From Candidatus Poseidoniaceae archaeon (GTDB lineage: Archaea > Thermoplasmatota > Poseidoniia > Poseidoniales > Poseidoniaceae), in assembly GCA_949372645.1 (NCBI GenBank), contig CASIAP010000010.1, positions 1 to 64,000 of the forward strand: 64,000 nt of DNA. Direction: 5' to 3'. Of this stretch, positions 49,415-58,968 are shown one piece after another; within the stretch, counting starts at the first letter, position 1; every line of letters begins with the position of its first letter. Below the pieces are notes generated by a model. The model was not told the DNA's origin. It searched no databases and saw only the letters and a program-made list of their open reading frames with translations. The position numbers and the translations under genes were made by a program.

Positions 49415-51139
49415 TCACAGATAGGCGTTGACTACAGGCTTTTCATCCAAGTGGAAGAAAGAATAAGACGCCCACCATGTGATAATATCAAGGCTATCAA
49501 CGAGGTTCGATACACCTGAATGTTCTTCACCGTAGTCCTTACCCGTGGTATCCATCCAAATTTCCATTTCTTCAAGTGTATCGCAAGTCTGATGGTAACA
49601 CCAGTAACCATCAACAAGGCCCCCGAAACCAATTGTGACGGTGTCAAGGTTATCTTGGAAACTTGCATGGTCTGAACGAGCAGTAACATCTTCATAGACA
49701 ATAATTTCTGGTTTACCTCTTTCGAGCCAGTCGTCTACTTTCCACGTATCTTCACCAAACCCTTCCCCGATGAGGACACTTTGTTGTTGTTCGACACCAA
49801 TTGCATCAGCACCAATCCACAAGGTAAGCCCAACCATTTCTGGTTGGTTGATGACATCATGGTCAAGGGAAGGGCCGAGATAAACACGCATTGGCCACAC
49901 TTCCTCATCCTTCGGATAACCATCTGGATCAACAGTTGTTGCAGGATCTCCGTGTGGTGCACCACCGCCGCCAGGCCAGTTTACTCCAGCCATATCGAGA
50001 TTGATATAATTGGTAACGGTAACATCAGGGTTGTCTTCTTTGACATAATAGTCAGTCCAGTAATCACTTCCTCGCTTTCCACCTTCTTCGCCTGACCAGA
50101 AGCAGAACACCATGGTCCTTCGAGTATCAAAACTCGACATTGCCCCAGCAACAGTGAGTACCATACTTGTTCCAGCAGAGTTGTCATAGGCTCCAACACC
50201 GGTCCCATAGGTACGAACTCCAGTTAGGTGAGGGTCGGCGAGCAATGCATTGGCGGGTGGAGCGACATCAAAGTGAGCTCCAAACACCATCCACTCATCA
50301 GGGACTTCATTTCCATACCTAAACCCACAGATGTTGTATGATTCTGGATTTTGGTTTCCGAACACATCAGTGAACTCATAACGCTGGGTGACAACTGTCA
50401 AACCATACGATTCAAGTTCATCAATAAGATAGACCGCAGCGTCTTCGTAAGCGGTGTTTGCTTGACCAGCCCAACGATTGAGGTACCCAACAGCACCGTC
50501 TGCAAGATCCAGTGGATTGGGGGTCTCATCTGTAAGATGGTGAAGATAATTGTACGTTGTGCGTCCATTCACCAGCCCAGTAGAATGCCGTCCACCTTCA
50601 TCACTCGAATACGCAGGAGCCATATCTCTCACAATCATAAGAGGGTATGCAACAACAGGGCCGCCTGAATTTAAACTTGCATTCAAGCTAACATTTTCAC
50701 CAGCAAGGCGCTCAACAGCGCCACCGTTTGCAGCACGATGGCCCTCCTCATTATACCACGTCGCCCACGATTCATTGGCATCTCGTATAGGCCAATTATC
50801 CCGACCAAAAGAACCAACGAGAATGATAGCGGTATCTGCACGTGGAGGGGCGAGCACAGAGAGTTGAACAGATTGACCCGCCTTTAGATCAACGATCGTT
50901 GAATTCACAACAAAGCCAGATTCAGCATCTTTAATCAGATAGGGGACAAAGACGGAAAGAGATTTTTCAGCAGTAAATGTAACACCTTGAAAAACACCAG
51001 CAGTCCACGTTTTTGGAGTGATATCGACATCATTTTCAGTGACTTCATCTGATTCATTTTCACCGAAACAACCAGACAAAGGAGCCAAAGCCATCAACAG
51101 AACAAGCGTGAATGCCTGCATTCCCTTTGCGCCGCCCAT
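49415..51139 (-). CDS. M28-family zinc peptidase, secreted lipoprotein
   Basis: Lipobox LSGCFG; VFGAHFDVAPP, GVGAYDNSAGTSMVL, FCFWSGEEGGKRGS, SDHASFQ. Confidence 0.93.
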   Translation of the reverse strand: MGGAKGMQAFTLVLLMALAPLSGCFGENESDEVTENDVDITPKTWTAGVFQGVTFTAEKSLSVFVPYLIKDAESGFVVNSTIVDLKAGQSVQLSVLAPPRADTAIILVGSFGRDNWPIRDANESWATWYNEEGHRAANGGAVERLAGENVSLNASLNSGGPVVAYPLMIVRDMAPAYSSDEGGRHSTGLVNGRTTYNYLHHLTDETPNPLDLADGAVGYLNRWAGQANTAYEDAAVYLIDELESYGLTVVTQRYEFTDVFGNQNPESYNICGFRYGNEVPDEWMVFGAHFDVAPPANALLADPHLTGVRTYGTGVGAYDNSAGTSMVLTVAGAMSSFDTRRTMVFCFWSGEEGGKRGSDYWTDYYVKEDNPDVTVTNYINLDMAGVNWPGGGGAPHGDPATTVDPDGYPKDEEVWPMRVYLGPSLDHDVINQPEMVGLTLWIGADAIGVEQQQSVLIGEGFGEDTWKVDDWLERGKPEIIVYEDVTARSDHASFQDNLDTVTIGFGGLVDGYWCYHQTCDTLEEMEIWMDTTGKDYGEEHSGVSNLVDSLDIITWWASYSFFHLDEKPVVNAYL

Positions 51140-51513
51140 GAATACGCCTCTCGCCCCGCCTTTCTCAAACCTGCGCTTGAATGTTAATCCGAATAAAAAA
51201 CAAAGAGAGACAGATTCCAACCCAGAAAAGCGCCCAGCCGCTACAAAACCCCGGAAAACAAATCTATTTTACACCAAAGCGGAAAAAATTACCAGAAAAC
51301 CATTCAGGAATGGCAATTGTTTGATATAGGTCATATGACAATAACCGAATGATAACATGACTGGAAATGAAGATTACTCCTTTGATATCCTCTTTATCAC
51401 CCGAGAATTAGGAGAAAAAACCACCAAAAATTCAATGCGAACAAAGTACCTTTGGGCTAACACAGTGATCATTGATGATGTAGACGAACGCTGCCCCCTC
51501 ATCGAAGGCTAAC

Positions 51514-52197
51514 TTATTCAGATTCTTGAACATCTTTGACGGATTCAAAAACGTCTTGGTTTGCCCGTTCGTTACGGATGCTAAGGACGAGCATGAAAAT
51601 CCCCAGTGCGGCAAACACCATAACTGCATATAGGGCGACTTCGGTTGAAGAGAGGGATTGTTCTAATTCCTCATCGATGCTTATCACTTCATCACATCCA
51701 GCGCCGAAACAATCACCAATACTTGGCTGCCCAGGCTCTTCATGGATATCCCGATGAACGATAACAGAATGATTCCAGACATCAGTTGTTGAGTTGTTGA
51801 CAACCCGTTCGACTTGATAGGCATACGTTCCAGCGGAGGAGTTTCCAAAAACAAGTGCATGTGATACAGCACACGACTCATCAACCAATGTGCCGTTTTC
51901 ATCAAGTGTACATGAACGGGTTAACCATACAGACATATTATCACCGTCACCTCCAAAAACACCATCTTGATTGAGGTCAATTCGAATTTGCATTGATGCA
52001 TTTTCTGTAGAGTCTCGCATACGGAACACGATTCCATTCCCTTCAACAAATGCTGTATCGGTAACGTTCCCGGGCCGCACTTCATCATCAATAAGAATAA
52101 CATTGAGCGTTTCTTGTTCGTGCGCTGATGCCGAGGGCATAAGGAAAAACAGAGTAAAGAAAACAACGAGCACCTTCATTCCGCGACTCCGCCCCAT
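51514..52197 (-). CDS. Secreted/membrane hypothetical protein with signal peptide and C-terminal TM
   Basis: MKVLVVFFTLFFLMPSASAHEQ signal; TM VALYAVMVFAALGIFMLVLSI. Confidence 0.75.
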   Translation of the reverse strand: MGRSRGMKVLVVFFTLFFLMPSASAHEQETLNVILIDDEVRPGNVTDTAFVEGNGIVFRMRDSTENASMQIRIDLNQDGVFGGDGDNMSVWLTRSCTLDENGTLVDESCAVSHALVFGNSSAGTYAYQVERVVNNSTTDVWNHSVIVHRDIHEEPGQPSIGDCFGAGCDEVISIDEELEQSLSSTEVALYAVMVFAALGIFMLVLSIRNERANQDVFESVKDVQESE

Positions 52198-52255
52198 ACT
52201 TTCCCCTTCACAACCTTACATAAAGACAAAACGGAAGAGTCTACCGTCGACAACT

Positions 52256-54046
52256 ATGGGAGCGAAGGAAGTAGGCCTCGGCATTTTCATTGTCGCGCTT
52301 CTCGGTTCAGCCAGCATCCTTACCTTCGGCCTTTCTTCTCCATCTGAAGAGTCTGCTAAAACAATGGAAAATTCGGAAGATCCGTTGTTCCAAGGCGAAG
52401 GCCACGACCACTCAAACGCATCGCAGCATATTGCTGGAACCGATAATATGAAACTCCTGGATTATAATTCTCTCACAACAACAGGAAACGCGGAGGTGCA
52501 AGTAGCCACAACACCCGATGGTATGGAGACATATGCCTATCTTGCCGGGTGGAATGACATGCACATCGTTGATGTTACCGATCCAAACAATACATCAGTA
52601 GTTGGTGTCTATAACGATCCGAACACCCAAGTTCTCGATGTAAAATATCTCGAATACAACGGCCGAGAATACATCCTTCAACAAAACCAACTCATCGACC
52701 CGGGCAATTCTGATCCCAACATTGGTGAATGGAGCGACCCCGTACAAGTTTCTGTCAACCTTATCGATGTTACCGTTAAGGACAATCCAACTTGGATTGA
52801 TTCTTGGTACGATGTCGACCACCCAAGCGGTCCACACAATATCTACACTCAAATGATTGATGGTGAATGGTACGTATTTATCGCTAATCCTGAGTATGAA
52901 GAATGCAATGATGCAATCGGAGAGGCTTGCGGCGGCGTTACCATCGCACACCTCAATCTCGATGGTTCAGCATCTCAAAACCTACCCGGGGTTCCTGCAT
53001 CCGGAATTGGCCACACCATCATCAAAGTCGGCGAATATGAAGTTGCATGGGAGGCAACGAACGGTGGCTGGATTTACATCCACGACATGACGGTTCAACT
53101 TTGGCCTGGCGAAGACCCGAACGACCCTCGCTACGGTCATACATTCATTTACGGAAGTTATTGGGAAGCAGGTTTGAGAATCGCCGATGTGACCAATGTA
53201 CCCCATCCAGTGAACTCTCCAGAAGAATATACTCTTCATGCCACATTGTGTAAAACAGGTGTTGGCAACCCACTCCAATGCCGATGGCGAGCCGAAGAAG
53301 TAGGTCAATGGATGGAGTTCCTCGATTTGGATGAAGACGGCAATCCAGACAGTGGAACCAACGGTAATGTAAACGGAGGTCGCGTATCCTACATCCATTA
53401 TGCTGAACCCTTCCCGACAATGGTTGATTTGTCTCACGTCGGTTATTCCGATGAACCCGTACATCTTGTTACAGCTGCGGTCGAAGTTCTCTCTACGAAT
53501 GTAGGAACGGGAATCATCTACCTCATCGATACAACCGATTACACCATGATTGATGGGCAATTAAAATTCCAACCCAAACTGATTCGAGATTGGGAGATTC
53601 CGTGGGCAAGTGATCACTGTTATGGGGCAGATTGTGAAGCCTATCCAGATGCTGATGAATGGTTGTTATTCTCACCACACAACTTGGACAGCGCCTATTT
53701 TGAAACAAACGAAACAACCGACCAAAGCCATGGAGGGGGCTGGGATGGGCGCCTCTACATTTCCCATTACCACGCAGGTTTGTGGGTCATTGACGTTGAA
53801 ACCCTGGTTGCACCGACCAATCCAGACGACCGAGTCGCCACCCATTTCGAGGCAACAGTAGGGTGGTATTTACCTCACGGAGAAGATGGAACTCCACTTG
53901 ATTCGAGCTTCTATGATTTCGGTTGGGTGCCTTTCCTTTGGGCCGTTGAACATCATAACGGTATTACCTATGCATCTTGTATTTCGACAGGACTGTACAT
54001 CGTTCAACTCGAAACTGACATCGCCTATCTTGGGCAATTGATTTGA
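52256..54046 (+). CDS. Secreted beta-propeller protein with LVIVD-like repeats
   Basis: Repeats AYLAGWNDMHIVDVTDP.., GSYWEAGLRIADVTN, ISHYHAGLWVIDVE, GITYASCISTGLYIVQL; N-terminal TM/signal. Confidence 0.8.
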   Translation: MGAKEVGLGIFIVALLGSASILTFGLSSPSEESAKTMENSEDPLFQGEGHDHSNASQHIAGTDNMKLLDYNSLTTTGNAEVQVATTPDGMETYAYLAGWNDMHIVDVTDPNNTSVVGVYNDPNTQVLDVKYLEYNGREYILQQNQLIDPGNSDPNIGEWSDPVQVSVNLIDVTVKDNPTWIDSWYDVDHPSGPHNIYTQMIDGEWYVFIANPEYEECNDAIGEACGGVTIAHLNLDGSASQNLPGVPASGIGHTIIKVGEYEVAWEATNGGWIYIHDMTVQLWPGEDPNDPRYGHTFIYGSYWEAGLRIADVTNVPHPVNSPEEYTLHATLCKTGVGNPLQCRWRAEEVGQWMEFLDLDEDGNPDSGTNGNVNGGRVSYIHYAEPFPTMVDLSHVGYSDEPVHLVTAAVEVLSTNVGTGIIYLIDTTDYTMIDGQLKFQPKLIRDWEIPWASDHCYGADCEAYPDADEWLLFSPHNLDSAYFETNETTDQSHGGGWDGRLYISHYHAGLWVIDVETLVAPTNPDDRVATHFEATVGWYLPHGEDGTPLDSSFYDFGWVPFLWAVEHHNGITYASCISTGLYIVQLETDIAYLGQLI

Positions 54047-54055
54047 GGTATTACA

Positions 54056-54718
54056 ATGAACAGTAAAGTTGCTATGGCCGTCCTTCTTTCACTCACACTC
54101 CTTTCTGCAGGATGCACTGGAGTTGAAAGTACCGCTCCTTTTCTCCATGGCGAAGACATCAATCCATCAATAGCGGTTGAAGATTTTACACTCGTCGATA
54201 GCACGGGCCAAGAATGGAACTACCATAACCAAACCGACGGCAAGGTCGTCGTCATTGCCTTTTTGTTCACGAACTGCATTGATATTTGCCCCATTGTCAC
54301 CGAAAACCTCCGATGGGTTCACAGCCAATTAAGTGAGGAAGAACACAACCAAACTCAATTTTTGACGATCACGGTTGACCCGTGGAGAGACGATACAACA
54401 GCCCTCTCAGAATGGACGCAATACAGAAACGCTTCATGGCCACACGTTACAGCCAATTCTACTGAAGAAAACTCGTCGATGTTCCAAACCATCCAGTCGG
54501 TATGGGCAAACTTTGCCGTAGGGCTCTCGATTGAAGAAATAACAGAGAATGAAACGAACACCTCAGCCAGACATCATCCAGATGCTTACAGCGTTAATCA
54601 TTCAACGGGCACAGTTCTTGTTGACTCAAATGGAATGCAGCGGATATGGTGGGGCGATAACGATTGGTTGACCGACTTGGTTTTAGCAGATGTTCGGACA
54701 CTTCTTGAAGACGATTAA
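54056..54718 (+). CDS. SCO1/SenC-family lipoprotein
   Basis: Lipobox SAGC; FTLVDSTGQEWNY, FTNCIDICPIVTENLRWV (CxxxC), FLTITVDPWRDD, HPDAYSVNHSTGTVLVDSNG. Confidence 0.9.
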   Translation: MNSKVAMAVLLSLTLLSAGCTGVESTAPFLHGEDINPSIAVEDFTLVDSTGQEWNYHNQTDGKVVVIAFLFTNCIDICPIVTENLRWVHSQLSEEEHNQTQFLTITVDPWRDDTTALSEWTQYRNASWPHVTANSTEENSSMFQTIQSVWANFAVGLSIEEITENETNTSARHHPDAYSVNHSTGTVLVDSNGMQRIWWGDNDWLTDLVLADVRTLLEDD

Positions 54719-54801
54719 AGCCTAGAACTTCAATACACCTCTCCAATCAGAGGATTCGCAGTGGGTCGATGCAAACGCTAACGTCTGACAAGGCCTACTG
54801 C

Positions 54802-55800
54802 TCATTCGTCTTTACGACCAGATGCGAAAATGCCTGCAACAATTGCGGCCATGGTTCCAAAGGCTCCCAGTGCTGGCAACTCGTCATCATCATTAGATAC
54901 AAAACTAGATTCGGGCAAGATTGTAATTGAGTAATTATCTGCATTACTGGTTTGCTGGTCATCACTGGCAGTTACTGAACATTCTACTTCATCTTCCCAA
55001 TTAAATGCTGATCCGAGAGTATCAGATTGCCAATCGGTGTTAATGACTATGCCATTTACTAACCATGTCACATTTACAACTAGTGTATCGCCATCGGCGT
55101 CATAAACGTTGTAATTGCATGTGAGCTCATCATTTTGTAGGGCTTCCAAAGGTGAAATAGTGACATCAGTTACGACCGGAGCTGTGTTTGAATTTACCGT
55201 ATTATTACCACTAGAGTTGTTACAATCTTCGTCAGATTCACCAGCTGGTATGACGACAGAATAATTTTCGAGAATTGTACTGTATTGGACCGTTCCGTTC
55301 TCATGTAATTCTTCGATTTTAATGTAGATGGTCTGGTTAAAAGCGGTGTTGCACATCAACGATTCAATAGAGAGAGTAAGCACAAAAGTGTCGCCATCGC
55401 TAATTTCTTGTTCCCTGTCTAAGGTATTATTCTGCATACGGTCGTATTTCCCAACTGCTGAGCCGTTGAAGTATTCTTCTTCAAATGCGATCTCAACGGT
55501 TACGTCATTTTCCTCGCCGGCTCCTGAAAGAACGGTTCCATTGACGTAGACGTATTCGGATGATGGTTCCGTACCATTTGAATCAACTTCGAGTTGGATG
55601 TTTGGTTCATCGGATTCGTACTCCGTCTCCTCCTCTTCGGAAACATTTTCGTTGTTTTCAGATTCAGAATTTTGAACTATGTGCTCATGCAGAGTTTCAC
55701 CCGGACCCTCGAAAAATTCAAAACATCCAGACATAGGCAACATAACAACAAGCAGGAAAACAAAGATTCTGTCAGTTTTCATGATGGCCAACCGTGGCAT
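54802..55800 (-). CDS. Secreted acidic lipoprotein with C-terminal sorting-signal-like tail
   Basis: Lipobox MSGCFEFF; PKD-like segment; C-term LPALGAFGTMAAIVAGIFASGRKDE. Confidence 0.75.
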   Translation of the reverse strand: MPRLAIMKTDRIFVFLLVVMLPMSGCFEFFEGPGETLHEHIVQNSESENNENVSEEEETEYESDEPNIQLEVDSNGTEPSSEYVYVNGTVLSGAGEENDVTVEIAFEEEYFNGSAVGKYDRMQNNTLDREQEISDGDTFVLTLSIESLMCNTAFNQTIYIKIEELHENGTVQYSTILENYSVVIPAGESDEDCNNSSGNNTVNSNTAPVVTDVTISPLEALQNDELTCNYNVYDADGDTLVVNVTWLVNGIVINTDWQSDTLGSAFNWEDEVECSVTASDDQQTSNADNYSITILPESSFVSNDDDELPALGAFGTMAAIVAGIFASGRKDE

Positions 55801-55990
55801 GGGCTCGATAAACTATTGTATCGAATAATTAAATTCGGATAATTTGCAAGGATTTAATGTTTCAACTTATCAGAGAGGTAATGGTTCATATTTGCGTTCA
55901 TATGGGGACCCTTTTAAACACTAATGTCGAACATATGGGCTTCTGAATAAACCCTTGTGAACATAGAATGTTCGCTTATTTCAAGCTAGA

Positions 55991-56404
55991 TCAAATTTGA
56001 GGACCAAACAAAAAGTATGTGATTACAACCAAAACGATTACAGTGATTACAATCACGACAGATTCGATTATCTCGTTTTTTTCCCCACCTTTTTCTTCTA
56101 AATTTTCGAGATAAATAGTTATTATCCAAAGAACCAAAAAAGTGATTGAAGCCACAATTAATTCAAATCTACTCTGCCTTTTTATTATGTAAATACCCAG
56201 CTTGTCTGAGAACGCTAGAAAGAACGTTCCTAATGAAAGTAAAACAAAAAGATATGTCTTACTCCCGGGCTTTTCAGCTTTCGCCATAACAATGATTTTT
56301 TGTTCAACTACACTATTAGGAATACCCTCAACGGCATGAGAGCAGTACGGACAAGACACCCATTCTGTACTCATTTCTTTACCGCACTCTCTACAAAAGA
56401 GCAT
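55991..56404 (-). CDS. Zinc-ribbon membrane protein
   Basis: MLFCRECGKEMSTEWVSCPYCSHAVEG followed by TM helices. Confidence 0.8.
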   Translation of the reverse strand: MLFCRECGKEMSTEWVSCPYCSHAVEGIPNSVVEQKIIVMAKAEKPGSKTYLFVLLSLGTFFLAFSDKLGIYIIKRQSRFELIVASITFLVLWIITIYLENLEEKGGEKNEIIESVVIVITVIVLVVITYFLFGPQI

Positions 56405-56461
56405 ATGTTATGCTAAAAACACCTCATTAACAAATTAATCTATCTATTCTTGATTTTGAAT

Positions 56462-56512
56462 ACAAGGGGCCCCTTGTAAACGGGGGCATTCGGAAGGGCC
56501 CCCCTTTTAAAC
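56462..56512. promoter_or_regulatory. Perfect 16-bp palindrome plus two direct-repeat copies of CCCTTKTAAAC
   Basis: ACAAGGGGCCCCTTGT at 56462-56477; CCCTTGTAAAC 56471-56481 and CCCTTTTAAAC 56502-56512 (31-bp period), in the intergenic region before 56553. Confidence 0.7.
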
Positions 56513-56552
56513 GGCGCATCATTGAAGGATGATGCAGTTGTGGATAGTTTGA

Positions 56553-57320
56553 ATGGACTGGAAGAAATTCGCTGGACCCGTAATTCTCGCTGGCCTCGCC
56601 ATTCTCATTTGGCTGTCAGTAAATGTTCTTGGCAATACGATGTATGATGATGGAGATACGATTAATCCTGATGTCGGTCAGGCTTTTTGTGGCATGGGTT
56701 TAATCTCGATTTTAACGTGTTTGAGTTCGATCGTTTGGTTTGCATTTGCATTGGGAACGAAGACGCAAAAGACGGTTTTCTTAGCGGAAGACCCTAGTAA
56801 TTTCCAACATAATTCAGCTCCTCTTGCAAGTGATTCGCAGAGTACGGTCGTGCCCTCCACGATTGGTAGAGATCCTGTGCCATATGTACGAGAGAAAATC
56901 ATCATCGCAAAATCTGAAGGTGATACAGCGCAAATTGTTGGTTTCCTCATTATTTCTGGTAGTATTGTGATGTTTGTACTCATGATCATCTTGGGACTCA
57001 TTTGGGGTCTTTCTGGAATGGGTTCCGGTTTGGGGGGCTCAGGTGGCACCTGTGACGAAACTTGTGAATCTTTGGGGTCTGCTGCTAAATTCAGTATGTG
57101 GGCTTCGCTCTTGCTTTTCCCATGTGGCGTGATTGCTTTGGCGAGGCCCTGGTTATGGTTCAGTTCTAGCGAAGATTTTCATTCTCCTGTTGTGAAAGTA
57201 AGGGTTGGTATTGTAGCAGGAATAACCTTAATCGCAGTAATCTCCTTTGGTTGGCCTGCTTTGCTTGTTGTAGGAATAGCGTTGATTATCTATGCAACAT
57301 CAAGATGGACGAATAGATAG
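56553..57320 (+). CDS. Multi-TM hypothetical protein
   Basis: Six or so TM segments; MDWKKFAGPVILAGLAILIW. Confidence 0.75.
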   Translation: MDWKKFAGPVILAGLAILIWLSVNVLGNTMYDDGDTINPDVGQAFCGMGLISILTCLSSIVWFAFALGTKTQKTVFLAEDPSNFQHNSAPLASDSQSTVVPSTIGRDPVPYVREKIIIAKSEGDTAQIVGFLIISGSIVMFVLMIILGLIWGLSGMGSGLGGSGGTCDETCESLGSAAKFSMWASLLLFPCGVIALARPWLWFSSSEDFHSPVVKVRVGIVAGITLIAVISFGWPALLVVGIALIIYATSRWTNR

Positions 57321-57547
57321 GGCTTATCCGAATGCCCATGCGAATCGAATTACTGTTTGAATGGGCTTTGCGTGGGTCATTTTAGACGCTAGCGACGGAG
57401 ATGTATACACTCACACGGGGCCCAGTTGTACACACGCCTCATCCCCCAAGTCCTTTCTTCATACCTTTGAACAATTTCTTGGATTTTTGATGTTTTCATA
57501 TGATTGATTTACGATTAGTTGATATTTTTAAACTTTAAGGGCTACAT

Positions 57548-58669
57548 ATGCCCGACCTTATGTTGAGTCCCGATGGCAAATTCATGTGGACTGGAACTGA
57601 GTGGATTCCCGCGCCACCCTCGTCAGAGGGGAATCAGATCAACATGCAGGATTCTGTAATGAGTGGTGACATCGTAAGTAATACAGTAATCAATAACGAT
57701 CCTGCTGCTGTTACTGCTGCGGTTATCACAGCGCTGCAACAACTAGGAATGCTTGGAGATAATACTCCACAGCAATCCCTCCCAACCCTCGAAATTGAAC
57801 TCCCTCAGTTTTTCCAAGTTGGGGACCATGTGGAATACCATAGTCCAACAAATGAGCGCTGGCTAAATCGATGCAAAGTTGTAGCGCTGAATGATGACGG
57901 AACTTACAGAGTTGAAGTTCCTAAGGATTCGGTTATTGAAACTAAATTAGCCGTAGTAATTGGGACCTCACCTGGAACAATCCGTCCAGCCAGTATACCG
58001 TTCAAACAAGGAGATAGAGTGTTTGTTAATTGGAGAAACCTTGGCCATTATTACCCCGGCAAAATCGCCAGCGAAAACGCAAATAATTCATTCAACATCC
58101 ATTTTGATGATGGTGATGTTGAGTATAAAGTAGAATGGGAACGGATCGTACCTCTGAATGAGGAATCGAAAGATGTACAAGATTATATCGAAAACGAATC
58201 GAAAGCAGAAAGAGAACTCATAGAAGCATTCCAAGTGTTTGATACAGATAAGAGTGGAGCAATTTCTGCGAGAGAGTTTTTCTCGATCCTCACTGAAATG
58301 GGTGATGACCCAATATCAATGGATGAGGTAATGCAAGAATTTGTTCATATCTTTCCAAATAGGGATATTGGATTAGATTTTGAAATTGACTATCGCTCTC
58401 TTGCCAAATACATGATTGGTTCCGAAGATTTAGAATTATCGCAAATCAAACCCGAAGTAGTTATTCGCGATGCTCTCATTTCGGATCAAAAACTGAGAGG
58501 CTATGCATATGCTCATCCAAAATTAGGTGAAGGACCGGTCAAATCATCAGAAATTCAGGCAATAACATATGATGAAAGAGCTACAGCAAGAGTTGAAACT
58601 GAAAACACAATTTATGTTGTAGGTCCAACCGGGTGGAACGAAAGTCCTGAAGACCACCCATTCAATTAA
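57548..58669 (+). CDS. Protein with Tudor-like repeat segments and an EF-hand
   Basis: QGDRVFVNWRNLGHYYPGKIASENANNSFNIHFDDGDVEYKVEWERIVP (Tudor/Agenet-like); canonical EF loop DTDKSGAISARE. Confidence 0.82.
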   Translation: MPDLMLSPDGKFMWTGTEWIPAPPSSEGNQINMQDSVMSGDIVSNTVINNDPAAVTAAVITALQQLGMLGDNTPQQSLPTLEIELPQFFQVGDHVEYHSPTNERWLNRCKVVALNDDGTYRVEVPKDSVIETKLAVVIGTSPGTIRPASIPFKQGDRVFVNWRNLGHYYPGKIASENANNSFNIHFDDGDVEYKVEWERIVPLNEESKDVQDYIENESKAERELIEAFQVFDTDKSGAISAREFFSILTEMGDDPISMDEVMQEFVHIFPNRDIGLDFEIDYRSLAKYMIGSEDLELSQIKPEVVIRDALISDQKLRGYAYAHPKLGEGPVKSSEIQAITYDERATARVETENTIYVVGPTGWNESPEDHPFN

Positions 58670-58799
58670 CCACTCGTCAATGCATGACAGAAAGTTATCA
58701 ACGAGTGGAAACACTAATCCTTCGATTCAACAATATCCGAGCAATACATCAAGCCGTTTGAAACCATATGTTAGGACATCCTTCTACGGAGGGGTGATT

Positions 58800-58968
58800 T
58801 GAAAATTTCAATCATTGGTTTAGGATCAGTTGGTAAAGCTGCAGAATTGGGTTTGACCGATTCCATGAAGTAAGTGGATTTGGTATAGACGGGAGAAACC
58901 CTTACAATAATGTTGATTCTAAATGCAGTCATATTTCCCAATGCGATTGCCAACCACTCCTCATAAAT
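58800..58968 (+). pseudogene. Frameshifted relic of a nucleotide-sugar dehydrogenase N-terminus
   Basis: TTG-initiated LKISIIGLGSVGKAAELGLTDS then frame change to FHEVSGFGIDGRNPYNNVDS..; SD-like GGAGGGG just upstream. Confidence 0.5.
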
